A stretch of 64,000 nt of DNA from contig NC_044978.1 in the NCBI RefSeq assembly GCF_008728515.1, positions 8,934,452 to 8,998,451 on the forward strand, in the 5' to 3' direction. This DNA comes from Papio anubis (lineage: Eukaryota; Chordata; Mammalia; Primates; Cercopithecidae). The notes below the pieces were generated by a model. It was given only the letters and a program-made list of their open reading frames with translations. It did not search any database and had not been told where the DNA came from. Shown here piece by piece: positions 49,870 to 60,594 of this stretch. Both the position numbers and the translations under genes were made by a program. Numbering within the stretch: position 1 is the stretch's first letter; each line of letters opens with the position of its first letter.

Positions 49870-50293
49870 TTTGGCCACATAGCATCCTCGCTGGTTTCCT
49901 AGCCTCCAGCCTCACTCACCTCCACTGGTTGTCACTCTGCTGATGGTGACCCTACCACCACACAAAGGAGACACACCAGCCTCTACTCCAATTGCTCTCG
50001 CAGTCCTAATCTGCTTAATGAAAGAAGCCTCAAGTCCGCCCAACTCCTGCATATCCTCATTTTGTTACTTCTTAATATTTCCCATTTGTGAAATGCAACA
50101 AAGTCACAGTGAATTGTTTAAAAGGTTCTGAACATACCATTCATATTCTGGTGTATGTGTCTTTCTACACCTTGACCTTCCTGTCTGAAACACCTTTCAA
50201 CACTAATTCTTTTCTGACAAGGCGCTACAGGATCTGGCACCAGGCTGTGGCCTTGGCTGTGTTTCCCACCATTTTCTCCTTTACTCTGACGGG
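49870..50293 (+). mobile_element. L2 LINE, 5' part of a split copy
   Basis: 'ctggtttcctagcctccagc', 'ctcactcacctccactggtt' and 'gcgctacaggatctggcacc' resemble the L2 stretch 'ctccctgcctccagtctcgcc ... ctacaggatctggccc'. The same element appears to resume at about 51500 after the ERV LTR. A very old copy; the boundary is approximate. Confidence 0.5.
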
Positions 50294-51460
50294 CTGTAAG
50301 AAATGCTAACCCAAAATATGACACCTTGGAAATGGAGAAAACAGCAGAAGCAGTAAGCTCTGTCTGACCTTCCCTCTCCCCCTTCTTCCCTGAAGCAGAC
50401 CATAAAACCTAGGCGGGGGCCAGACAAGGTGGCTCACGCCTGTAATCCTAGCATTTGGGAGGCTGAGGCGGGTGGATCACAAGGTTAGGAGATCGAGACC
50501 ATCCTGGCTAACACGTTGAAACTCCGTCTCTACTAAAAAGTACAAAATATTAGCCAAGCGTGGTGGCACTCATCTGTAGTCCCAGCTACACGGGAGGTTG
50601 ACGCAGGAGAATCGCTTGAACCCGGGACGGGGAGGTTGCAGTGAGCCGAGATCATGCCATGCACTACAGCCTGGGTGACAGAGCGAGACTCCATTTCAAA
50701 ACAAAACAGAACAAAAGAACCTAGGAGTTTCATTCTCTGACCTTCTTCTCCAAAGCACCTCATGTGACAGGCGTCCTACACCAAACCTGGAAGGAAGGAA
50801 GGAACATAATGACGCCAAGAAGAAACTGAAGAAACAGGCCTTGCTAACTTTACCCCAGTCGACTATGGTTAGGTCATACCCTTTTGTCCTCCAGTCTTAC
50901 GTATAACTGCCTGTGAAAACATACAGATGTCCCTGTTTCTTTGGGTCTTAGTTTCTGAAGGCTCCCATATGGTAAACAAAGTTTAGCCTAAAGCTGCCTC
51001 CTTATGTATTTTAAGTTCAGCCTAAAGGTTTCTCTGTATATCGTGACCTATAACCTAAATGGAGATGTAAATGGGCTGTAACCTACTCTTGTGCCAATCA
51101 CTGAGTTTTGGCCAATCAAACGTGACCAACTGTTCAAACCATGTTTAAATAAGGCAACGCTGAGCTGTAACCAGTCTGGCTGTTTCTGGACCTCACGCTT
51201 CCATTTCATAGAGATCACTTTCCTTTTTCTGTTCATAAATCTTCTTCCAACATGTCACTGCACTGGAGTTGGAGCCTACTCTGGCTCAGGAGGTTGATTC
51301 AGGACTCATTCACTACTCTTTTCAATTTAATTCGGCTACAGTTTTTCTTTGAATACATGTTATGTAAAACTTACATTAAGTCAACTTGTTATGCCTTTGT
51401 TTTGTTCCTCTTTGGTTATAGGAGTCTCAGCCATGGACTTTGCGAGGAGTGAAAAAAAGA
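50294..51460 (+). mobile_element. ERV1-like LTR (copy 1 of a pair), containing an Alu
   Basis: 'acccaaaatatgacaccttg', 'cttccctgaagcagaccata', 'gagctgtaaccagtctggct', 'ttctggacctcacgcttcca', 'ctgttcataaatcttcttcc' and a closing 'aggagtctcagccatggac' form a plausible LTR with CCAAT-like ('gccaatcact'), TATA-like ('gtttaaataagg') and ATAAA signals. The 3' end closely parallels that of the LTR at 54201-55139 ('gtcagccataacc'), so both belong to one family. An Alu interrupts it. No coding interior. Confidence 0.68.
50418..50717 (+). mobile_element. Alu within ERV LTR copy 1
   Basis: A full-length Alu ('ggccagacaaggtggctcac' to 'gcgagactccatttc' and a tail with 'aaaacaaaacagaacaaaag'). The 8-mer 'aacctagg' occurs at 50406-50413 and 50718-50725, a target-site duplication copied from the LTR. 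'gagatcgagaccatcctggc' suggests an AluY/Sc-like lineage. Confidence 0.94.
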
Positions 51461-51499
51461 TAATGCTTTTTCTCCTCTACAACACATCGTACTGTAGTT

Positions 51500-52215
51500 T
51501 GCAACCTTCTTGATGTTTTTCAAACATGCCAAGCATATTCTTGTTTTTGGCCTTTCCCCTTGCATTTCTCCCTACCTGGAATGCTCATTCTCTGTTGACG
51601 TGTTTTCTTCTGCTCTTCCAGTATTACCTCTTCAGGAGCCTTCCCAATCACCCTTTTCTTCTTCTTTTTTTTTTTTTGAAACGGAGTCTCACTGTGTCCC
51701 CCAGGCTGGAGTGCAGTGGCGCAATTCCGGCTCACTGCAAGCTCCGCCTCCCGGGTACAAGCGATTCTGCTGCCTCAGCCTCCTGAGTACCTGGGATTAC
51801 AGGCGCCCGCCACCACACCCAGCTAATTTTTGTATTTTTAGTAGAGACGGGGTTTCACTATGTTAGCCAGGCTAGTCTCAAACTCCTGAGCTTGTTATCT
51901 GCCTGCCTCAGCCTCCCAAAGTGCTGGGAATACAGGCATAAGTCACAACGCCCGGCGCCCAATCACCCTTTTCTAAAATACCACTCATGTCCATAACTTC
52001 TTAACGCGAGTAGTGGGTAGTGTTTTCTTCATAGGGCTTGTCAATACCTAACATTTTACTGTATATTATTTGTTCATTTTCTATTTCTCGCTCATGGATT
52101 AAGCTGTTTGAGGACTGAGACTATGCCTGTTTGACTGACAGTGGCATCCTTAGTAAGTCAAACAACATTTGCTACTTAAAAGGGGTTCAGAAAATTTTTC
52201 TAAATGAATAAAATG
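51500..52215 (+). mobile_element. L2 LINE, 3' part of the split copy, interrupted by an Alu
   Basis: 'atgccaagcatattcttg', 'ctacctggaatgctcattct', 'cttcaggagccttcccaatc' and, beyond the Alu, 'aagctgtttgaggactgaga' and 'tcaaacaacatttgctac' follow the L2 3' region ('cctggaatgctcttcccc ... gtaagctccatgagggcag ... aataaatatttgttg'). It continues the L2 begun near 49870, implying that the ERV LTR landed inside it. Confidence 0.68.
51660..51957 (-). mobile_element. Alu, minus, with a perfect 17-bp target-site duplication
   Basis: A complete inverted Alu ('gaaacggagtctcactgtgt', 'ctcactgcaagctccgcctc', 'agtagagacggggtttcact', 'cacaacgcccgg'). The 17-mer 'cccaatcacccttttct' is present at 51643-51659 and again at 51958-51974 without change. 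'gcaagctccgcctcccggg' is AluY-like, and the intact duplication fits a relatively young insertion. Confidence 0.96.
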
Positions 52216-52309
52216 AATGTCAAGTTTTCCTTATCTTTCAAGATTCACTTTCAGTATTATCACGTCTATCAAAACTCTAGAAACAGAATAATAGGTTTTA
52301 CTACTTAAT

Positions 52310-52608
52310 TTTTTTTTTTTTTTTTTTTGAGACAAGAGTCTCCTCTGTTCACCAGGCTGGAGTGCAGTGGTGCCATCTCGGCTCACTGCAACCTCTGCTT
52401 CCTGAGTTCAAGCGTTTCTCCTGCCTCAGTCTCCTGAGTACCTGGGACTATAGGTGCGCGCCACCACACCCGGCTAATTTTTGTGTTTTTAGTAGAGACG
52501 GGGTTTCACCGTGTTGGCCAGGATGGTCTCGATCTCCTGAGCTCATGAGCCTCCTGCCTTGGCCTCCCACAGTGCTGGGATTAGAGGCGTGAACCACCAC
52601 TCCCGGCC
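52310..52608 (-). mobile_element. AluS-like, minus orientation
   Basis: A full-length inverted Alu preceded by a run of about 19 T residues: 'gctggagtgcagtggtgcca', 'ctcactgcaacctctgcttc', 'agtagagacggggtttcacc', 'ccaccactcccggcc'. Flanks 'tacttaa' and 'tgcttaa' may be a decayed target-site duplication. Confidence 0.94.
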
Positions 52609-53443
52609 TGCTTAAACTTTTCTAATGCCTATCTTGACACTACTTTCCATAACTACTTTGCAGTTCTTGTGTTGAACCCTATCCATCCTCCTGAATTGGA
52701 AAACACTATGACAAATGTATAACACTGGGCCCTTAAAAACTGATTCTCCAGCTAAGAAATATTCTTAAAAAAAATAGGATATCTCAGCAACATGTAAATA
52801 GTTAAGTAAAATTCCCTTTTTAGCAATCTTACCTCCCTGCCACCCATAACACATAGTGAAAACAAATAATACTGCAAGTCCTAGTAAGTGCGTATTCTGT
52901 ATGGTTTAAACTTATTTACACTTTGGTCGTGTTGGCCTTTCTCTTAAATCCATTAATCAAAAGTAACTTAAATATACAAATACACATTTGTTTTTTGGAT
53001 ATGTTTTTAGAAATCCTGATGTTCTTTAGAAACAATGTCAATAATAATTTTTCCACACCCTAGTTGATAAAATAGTGAGAGAAAGAGAAGCAAGGAGAAA
53101 GTGGCTATTTCTTGAAGCAAACATTTCTGTTAGTCTATAAAACTCTTTTCCTTTTCTGGTACTCAAAAGCAGAAAATGAGGGGAAATGGTTATTTATTTT
53201 GCCTTTGCATCCTTTTCTCTGGTTGATTGGTTGCTTGGTTTGGACAATTTAAAAAGATCTTAGAACAATATTCAACAAGAATCTCACATTTTCCTTGGAG
53301 TCTCTATTTAAATTATTTTAATTATATTCCTATTGCATGAAAATACATTTCAAGGTTTCAATCCTTGAAGTATAATACATACAATTTTGAGAAAATTAAT
53401 CTTGCAAAAAATTTAAAATGCTTATCTTCAAAAAAACTAAAGG
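52609..53443. other. unassigned AT-rich spacer
   Basis: No repeat or gene recognised between an Alu and the 5' end of the long L1. Confidence 0.5.
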
Positions 53444-54200
53444 AATTATTGGAGGATTCTGGGAAGATGGCAGAGTAGGAAGCACCAATAATCTGTCTCC
53501 CGACCTAGACGACAATTGCATCGGTAGAATCTCTAACATTTTGGAACTCTGGAGTGTATTGAAGGCTTGCAACTTCCAGGGGAAGGCTTGGACAGTGAAA
53601 TATGGTTAATTTCCATCAAATTCAGCTTTTAGCAGAGTAGCAGCTATTCATCTCCCACCCCTCACTACCTGGCAAACCTGATGTGCACCTGTTTCTGAAG
53701 CCCTCTGCAAACAGCTTGCAGGAGTCAGAGGAGGTAAAGAGGGCCCTGTCCTTCAAATATCAGGGACCTGTGCTCGGAGCACTGATTGTTGCTTCAGATC
53801 ACAGAGGTGCAGATAAAGGGCAGGTAGCCATTGTTGCCCCTGCCCCATTAATGCAAACCACTGCCCTGCCCTGTCCAGCTGAAATGACTTCCAGAGGATT
53901 TAAAAGGCCTGCACCCTCTCTTATATCCCTGTCATTTTTCTCTTTTTCCCCTTTTGGGAGTCAGATATTAAAGACCTAGAGATTCAAAAAACAACAGTAT
54001 ATATGGGGAAAATGAGAAAGTGACTACCTGTGCCCGGGGAAAGGATCAGAAAAGAGCTAGGAAAACCTTAACTGTACACCACAGGCTACTTCTAGGCACA
54101 GAGACAGCCTGCAACAACAACAATAACAAAACAAACAACGAAAACAAAACAAACAACACAGCCTGAGGAAGAGGGAGACTGTGCTTTCCGGAGTTATCAT
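53444..54200 (+). promoter_or_regulatory. 5' UTR of the ancient L1 (relict pol II promoter region)
   Basis: The block starts 'ttggaggattctgggaagat', then 'tttggaactctggagtgtat', 'aacttccaggggaaggcttg', 'ccagaggatttaaaaggcct', 'ccttttgggagtcagatatt' and an A/C-rich (CAA)n-type segment near 54110-54158. In active L1s the 5' UTR holds an internal promoter. This copy is old and cut off from ORF1 by the LTR at 54201, so activity is not expected. Short frames here (53418-53609, 53683-53979) are not genes. Confidence 0.78.
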
Positions 54201-55139
54201 TGTTGGGGCTCAAAACATGATATTTCAAAGTACGGCAGTTGGGTGTGCTGAGTGCTTTAAGCTGAAGGACAGTGGGAGGGCCTCAGAAGCAAGATCTCTC
54301 TGACCCTCTCCTACCCTCCTGTCTCCTTTCTTTCTACCCTGAAGCAACTCATAGGAATTAGAATTTCTTTGTCCCAAGGTGTGTCATAGAAATTAGTAAT
54401 ACTCTTGCCAGGCGCGGTGGCTCACACCTGTAATCCCAGCCCTTTGGGAGGCTGAGGCAGGCGGATCATGAGGTCTGGAGTTCGAGACCAGCCTGGCCAA
54501 CATGAAGAAACCCCATCTCTACTAAAAATAACAAAAATTAGCTGGGTGTGGTGGCAGGCACCTGTAATCCCAGCACCTCTGGAGGCTGAGGCAGGAGAAT
54601 CTCTTGAACCCAGGAGGTGGAGGTTGCAGTGAGCGAAGATCGCGCCATTGCCCTCCAGCCTGGGCAACAAGAGTAAAAGTCTGTCTCAAAAAAAAAAAAA
54701 AAAGAAAAGAAAAAAGAAAAAGAAGTTAGAACTCCTCTTTCTCAAACAAGCCATAAAACCTAGAAAGGGTACTCTCTTTTTCTCCCTTCTCCCATGAAGA
54801 CCCTCATTCTAGAAAGTTTCTTCCCCATACCTGGAAAAAAAAAAAGCCATACAAAGGGGCCAAGAAGAATCTAGACAGGATTCATTGGGGTTCCCCCTTC
54901 AGTCTATTACTGTTATATTATATCCTTTTTTCCAATCACATTTCTACATGGCTGTCCATTCTTCAATGAACGTAAGTATAAAAATAGGCAATTTTCCATA
55001 GGTCTTTGAATCTTCATTTCTGAACTCTTCTGTATCACATACAACTTTGATTAAATAAATTTGTTATGCTTTTATCCTGTTGATCTGTGTTTTGTTGTAA
55101 GTGTCAGCCATAACCTTTATGATGGGTGAGAAAAGTATC
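54201..55139 (+). mobile_element. ERV1-like LTR (copy 2 of a pair) inserted in the L1
   Basis: It begins 'tgttggggctcaaaacatga' and ends near 'ggtgagaaaagtatcaca', with LTR-like TG...CA ends, 'gattaaataaatttgttatg' (ATAAA signal) and a 3' end parallel to the LTR at 50294-51460. It splits the L1 5' UTR from ORF1 and is itself split by an Alu at 54408. No internal region is present. Independent insertion is likely because L2 and L1 sequence, not provirus, lies between the two LTRs. Confidence 0.68.
54408..54722 (+). mobile_element. AluS inserted in ERV LTR copy 2
   Basis: A full-length Alu: 'gccaggcgcggtggctcaca', 'gaccagcctggccaacatga', 'ggcaggagaatctcttgaac', 'gggcaacaagagtaaaagtc' and a tail of A17 plus (GAAAA)n. 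Flanks 'gaaattagtaatactctt' and 'gaagttagaactcctctt' align as a diverged target-site duplication. It is a third level of nesting: Alu in LTR in L1. Confidence 0.94.
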
Positions 55140-55227
55140 ACATCTTTCTGCACTTACTTCATATTATTAGATTCAAATGTACAGTTTCAAACAAAAAATG
55201 AGAAGGCATACAATGAAACAGAAAAGT

Positions 55228-56205
55228 ATGTCCTATTCAAAGGAAAAAAAAGTAAATTAACAAAAACCACCCCTGAAAAAAAACCTGATGGCAGCTATAT
55301 GAGACAAACATTTAAAACAACTTTCTTAAAGATGTGTAAAGAACTAAAGGAAGATGTGGAGAAAGTCAAGAAAATGATGTGTGACAAAATGAAAATATTC
55401 ATAAAGAGATTAAAAAAAAAAAAACCTAAAAAAACCCAGAAAATTCTGGAGTTGAAATAATAAAAACTAAATTTAACTAAATTTTAAAAATTCACTAGAG
55501 GGATTATATGCAGATTTGAGGAAGCAGAAGAATCAGTAGAGTTGAAGATAGGAAAATGGACATTAATAAATCTGGGAAACAGAGAGAAAAAGGTTGAAGA
55601 AAAACGAACAGGGACTAAAGGACCCCTGGGACATCATGAAACAAATTAACATATGGACTGTAGGGGTCTCAGAAGGAGAAAAGGAAGAGAAAGGGTCGTG
55701 GAGAATATGTGAAGAAATAATGTCTGAAAACTGAATAATGGCTGAAGAAGATATAACAACTATAAGCATATATGGAAGAAGATATAACAACTATAAGCAT
55801 ATATGTATCTAATGACAATCATGTATCTAATGACAATCAGATTTCAAATTTTATGGAAGACATGAATATTAACCTGCAAGAAAATCAACAAACTCTGGCT
55901 AAATTAAACTCAAAGGGATTCATACAAAGATACCTTATAATCAAACTTCTGAAACAAAAAGACAGAGAACTTGAAAGCAGAAAGAGAGAACCAACTCATA
56001 ACAGACAAGGATCAGATTACTTGCAGATTTCTCACCAGAAACTTTGGAGGCCAGAGGCAGCAAGCTGATGCATTCGAAGTGCTAAAAGAAAAACAAAACA
56101 AAACAAAACCCTGCTTACCCCAAATCCTACATCTAGCAAAACTATCCTTCAAAAGTGAGAAAGAAATTAAGACATTTCCAGATAAGCAAAGCCCAAGGGA
56201 CTAGA
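55228..56205 (+). pseudogene. L1 ORF1 relic (RNA-binding coiled-coil protein)
   Basis: In intact L1s ORF1 encodes an RNA-binding trimeric coiled-coil protein that coats L1 RNA. Here the coiled-coil part is visible around 55330-55460 (heptad-like 'KELKEDVEKVKKMM'). The C-terminal part is visible around 55985-56200, including the 'LAKLSFKSEKEIKTFPDKQ' block in a different phase. Frame changes, an A12 run at 55412-55423 and stops break it into at least three pieces. A 31-bp tandem duplication at 55744-55805 and an 18-bp one at 55803-55838 further disrupt the middle. Not functional. Confidence 0.82.
55744..55838. repeat. two adjoining tandem duplications (31 bp and 18 bp) in L1 ORF1
   Basis: The 31-base unit starting 'gaagaagatataacaac' occurs at 55744-55774 and again, identically, at 55775-55805. 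It is followed by an 18-base unit 'atgtatctaatgacaatc' at 55803-55820 and 55821-55838. Both pairs are perfect, so they arose long after the L1 itself decayed. Confidence 0.96.
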
Positions 56206-59200
56206 CCTGCTCCATAAAAAATGTTCAAGGGACTTCTGTGAAATGATAGGATACCAGGCAGTAACTTGAAGTCATATGGAGAGAAACAGATTTCAATAAA
56301 GGGAAACATGTGGGCATTTGTACAACTTAGTATGATTGTAACAAAAGTTTGTAACTCTACTTTTTTCCTATATGATTTGAGAGACTAATACATTAGAAGA
56401 ATTATTAGTCCAAAAGCTAGTATTACTTTGGTATATAACTCCACATATTCAACTCTAAATAGCTTTTTAAAGTAGTGCATTTCAAAGAACTATTAGTGTG
56501 CGTTTATGGGCACACAATGTATAAATATGTAATTCTCTGATGTCAACAACTGAAACCTGTGGGGATGAAGCTGTAAAGGAGAAAAGTTTTTGTTCGTTAT
56601 TGACGTTAAACTGGTATAAACACAAATTAGAATATTATAACTTTAGGATGTTAAGTGTAATCTCCATGATAACCACAAAGAAAACAGCTATAGTATATAT
56701 ACAAAAGAAAATAAGAAATAAATATAAACATTTCAATACAAAAACTAAAACCAAAAGAAGATAGTAATGCAGGAAATGAGAAATAAAAAGTTATAAGGTA
56801 TTACGGAAAACAAATAGAAAGATGAACAAAGTAAGTTCCTCTTTATCATTAATTACTTTAAGTGTAAATGGATTAAAATTTCCAATCAAAAGACAATGAT
56901 TAGCAAAACTGATAAAAATACATCATCCAACCATATGCTACATACAAGAGACTACTTTTAGCTCCAACAACGCAAATGATTAAAAGTGAAAAGATGGAAA
57001 AAGATATTCCATACAAATAGTAATCCAAATAGAGCAGGAGTAGCTATACTAATATCAGACAAAATGGACTTTTAAAAAGTTTAAAAGAGAAAAATTAGCA
57101 TTATATATTAATAAAATATTCAATACAGCAAGATGTAACAATTATAAACACTTATGTACCTAATGGCAGACAATCAAATATATGAATCAAAAACTGATAC
57201 AGTTAAAGGGAGAAATAGCTAGTTCTACAGTAATGGTTGACGACTTCAGTACCCTATTCTCAATAATAGAGATACAACCAGATAGAGGATAAGTAAGAAA
57301 ATAGAGAAGTTAAACCTGATACACTAACTAGATCTGACAGACATATATAGAACACTCTACTTAACAACATCATATACATTCTTTTCAAGTGCACATAAAA
57401 CAGTTTCCAGGATAGAACCATGTGGTGGGTCACAAGTTAAGCCTCAATAGATTAAAAAAGAGATAGATATCATCTGAAGTCTCTTCTCCAAGCACAATGA
57501 TGACATAAGAAATCAATAACAAAAGTAATACTGGAAAATCCAAAAATTTGTTGTAATTAATCAACATGGTCTTAAAGAAGATATTACAAGGGAAAATAGA
57601 AAACACTGAGATATAAAGAAAAATGAAAATACAACATACTCAAACTTACGTGACACATAGAAAACAGTGGTAATTGGTAAATGTATAGCTATAAATGCTT
57701 ACATTAAAAAGCAAGAAAATCCGAAATCAACAACCTGAGTTTACAACTTAAGGCACTAGAAAAACACAAACAAACTTATTCAAAAACTAGCAGAAGGAAT
57801 AAAATAATAGACATTAGAGCAAAGATAAATAGAATAGCAGGTAGAAAATAGAGAAAAATCAATGAAATGAAATTTGAATATTTTAAAAGATCAGCAAAAT
57901 TGAAAAGCCTTTAGCTAGGTGGACTAAGAAAAAAGAAAGAAGACTCAAATTACTAAAATTGGAATAAAATTGGTAACATTATTACTAATTTCACAGAAAT
58001 AAAAGCATTATGAGAGTACTGTAAACAATTGTATTCCAACAAATTGGAGAATCTAGATAAAATTGAAAAATTTCTAGAAACACAGAACCTACCAACACTA
58101 AATCATGAAGCGATAGGAAATTTATGGAACTATTGCTAGTAAATAGATTAAATTACAAATAAAAAAATCTCCTATAAAGAAAGATCTTGAACCTGATGGA
58201 ATTATGGGTGAATTCTACCAATTCTACCAAACATTTAAAGAACAACTAATACTAATACTAATACTGTTCAAAGTTTTCAAAAAAAATTAAAGTAGATGTA
58301 ATACTTTCTGTTCTATGAGATCAGCACTACTTTGGTCCCAGAGCTAGATAAAGATATTACAAGAAAATTCGACTATAGACCAATATCCTTTAAAAACATT
58401 GATGCAAAAATCCTCAACAAAATACTAGTAAACGAAATTTTGCAGCAAAATAAAAGAATTATACACCATGACTATGTGAAATTTACTTCTGAAATGCAAG
58501 AATGGTTCAATGTACAATAATCAATTTAATACACCAAGTATATTAACAGGGCGAAGGATAAAACGTGATTATTTCATTTGATAAAGAAAAAACATTTGCC
58601 AAAATTTAACATTCTTTTATAATGAAAAACCCAATAATGTAAAAATAGAAGAAAATGACCTTAAAAAATTAAAGTCATATGTGAAAACTCGCAGTAAATA
58701 TACTCAGTGCTGAAAGACTGAAAACATCTACTCTAAGATCAGTAACAAAACAAGAATGCCCGCTTTTGCTGGTTCTATTCAACATAGTACTGGGAGCTTT
58801 AGCCAGAGCAATTAGGCAAGAAAAAAAAGGTATCTAAATTGGAAACGACAAGATAAATTATCTCTGTTTGCAAATTATGTGATTTTATATACAGAAAATT
58901 CTAAAGATTTCACACACAGAGATCCCCAAAAAACCTGCTAGAGCTAATAAATAAATTCTGCAAAGTAGCAGGATACAATTGGGTCAATGTAAAAAAAAAA
59001 AAAATGTCTTGCATTTCTATACACTACCAATAAACAATCTAAAAAAGAAATCATAAAAAAGGTTTCATTAACAATAGCGTGAAAACAAAATAAAAAATAC
59101 TAAGGAATTAATGAAACAATCTAAAGACTTGTGCAATGAAAACTAATAATTTAAGAGGACATAAATAAATAGAAATGCATTCTATGTTCATAGATTGGAA

Positions 59201-59971
59201 GACAAAACTGTTAAGACATCAACACTCCCCAAAGTGATCTTCGGATTCAGTATAATACCTATCAAAATCCCAATAATGCTCCTTGGAGGAAAACAAAAAA
59301 AACCAAAAAAACCGCTTATAATTCATGTGAAATGAAGATAGAGGACTCACATTCCAATATTTTAAAACTTACTATGAAGCTACAGTAGTTAAAACAGTAT
59401 GGTATTGTCATAAAGACATACATATAGACCAGTGGAATAGAATAGAGGGCCCAGAAATAAACCCTTGCATACATGGTCAAATGATTTTTTGAAAAGAGTG
59501 CCAAGAGGATCCAATGGGGAAAGAACAACCTTTTCAACAAATGATTCTGGGAAAATTAGGTATCTACATGCGAAAAAATTAATAATAACTCACAATGAAT
59601 TAAAAACCTAAAGTTCACATCTAAAACTATGAAACCTTTAGAAGACAACATAGGACAGAAGTTCACAACATTGGATTAATTTCTTGGATATGGCATAAAA
59701 GGCAAAGGCAACAAGATAAAAAATAGACAAATTGGACTTTATAAAAATTTTAAAAATTGTGCATCAAAAGACAGTATCAACAGAGTAAAAAGGCAGCCCA
59801 CAGAATGGGAGAAAATATTTGCAACTGATAAGGGATTAATATTCAGTATATATAGAGAAATTCTAAAGCTCAATAATGAAAAAATAATAAATTCAATTCA
59901 AAAATGGGCAAAGAACTTGAGTAGGCATTTCTCCAAACAAGATATACAAATAGTCATTAAAAGTACATGAA

Positions 59972-60263
59972 GGCCAGGCGTGGTGGCTCATGCCTGTAAT
60001 CCCAGCACTTTGGGAGGCCGAGGCGGGTGAATCATGAGGTCAGGAGATTGAGACCATCCTGGCTAACACGGTGAAACCCCGTCTCTACTAAAAATGCAAA
60101 AAATTAGCTGGGCATGGTGGCGGGCACCTGTAGTCCCCACTACTCGGGAGGCTGAGGCAGGAGAATGGCGTGAACCCGGGAGGTGGAGCTTGCAGTGAGC
60201 CGAGATCCCACCACTGCACTCCAGCCTGGACGACCGAGCGAGACTCCGTCTCAAAAAAAAAAA
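59972..60263 (+). mobile_element. AluY inserted in L1 ORF2
   Basis: A full-length Alu with AluY-like 'gagattgagaccatcctggc', 'ggtggcgggcacctgtagtc' and 'gaatggcgtgaacccgggag'. The tail is a short A11 run. The L1 word 'acatgaa' precedes it (59965-59971) and follows it (60266-60272), so this insertion has its own target-site duplication. Confidence 0.95.
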
Positions 60264-60274
60264 GGACATGAAAA

Positions 60275-60560
60275 GGGCCAAGTGTGGGTGGCTTATGCCT
60301 ATAATCCCAGCACTTTGGGAGGCTGAGGTGGGCAGATCACCCAAGGTCAGGAGTTTGAGACTAACCTGGCCAACATGGTGAAACCCTGTCTCTACTAAAA
60401 AAATACAAAAATTAGCTGGGTGCATGCCTTGAGTCTCAGATACTTGAGAGGCTGAGGTGGGAGGATCACTTGAACCAGGAGGTGGAGGTTGCAGTGAGCC
60501 AAGATCCTGCCAATACACTCCAGCCTGGGCAATAGAGCAAGGTTACATCTCGAAAACAGA
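60275..60560 (+). mobile_element. AluS/J-like copy directly downstream of the AluY
   Basis: 'gggccaagtgtgggtggctt', 'gaggtgggcagatcacccaa', 'ctaacctggccaacatggtg', 'ggaggatcacttgaaccagg' and 'ccagcctgggcaatagagc' form a second, more diverged Alu in the same orientation. About 20-25 bases are missing from the start of its right monomer ('tagctgggtgcatgccttga'). It sits 12 bp beyond the AluY and its tail has become a CA repeat. Being more diverged, it probably predates the AluY. Confidence 0.93.
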
Positions 60561-60594
60561 CACACACACACACACACAGACACACACACACACA
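60561..60594 (+). repeat. (CA)n microsatellite in an Alu tail
   Basis: (CA)9 then 'ga' then (CA)7, followed by an A-run. Microsatellites often grow from the A-rich tails of Alus; here the tail of the preceding Alu has evidently done so. Confidence 0.95.

Noticed and set aside
50294..55139. A complete provirus flanked by two LTRs
   Set aside because: The DNA between the two related LTRs is L2, Alu, unassigned DNA and L1 5' UTR, with no retroviral interior.
55101..55460. 119-codon frame as a stand-alone coiled-coil protein
   Set aside because: It starts in the end of an LTR and runs into the decayed L1 ORF1; it is a chance fusion of two repeats.
60063..60518. 151-codon minus-strand frame
   Set aside because: It spans the antisense strands of the two adjacent Alus and has no independent coding evidence.
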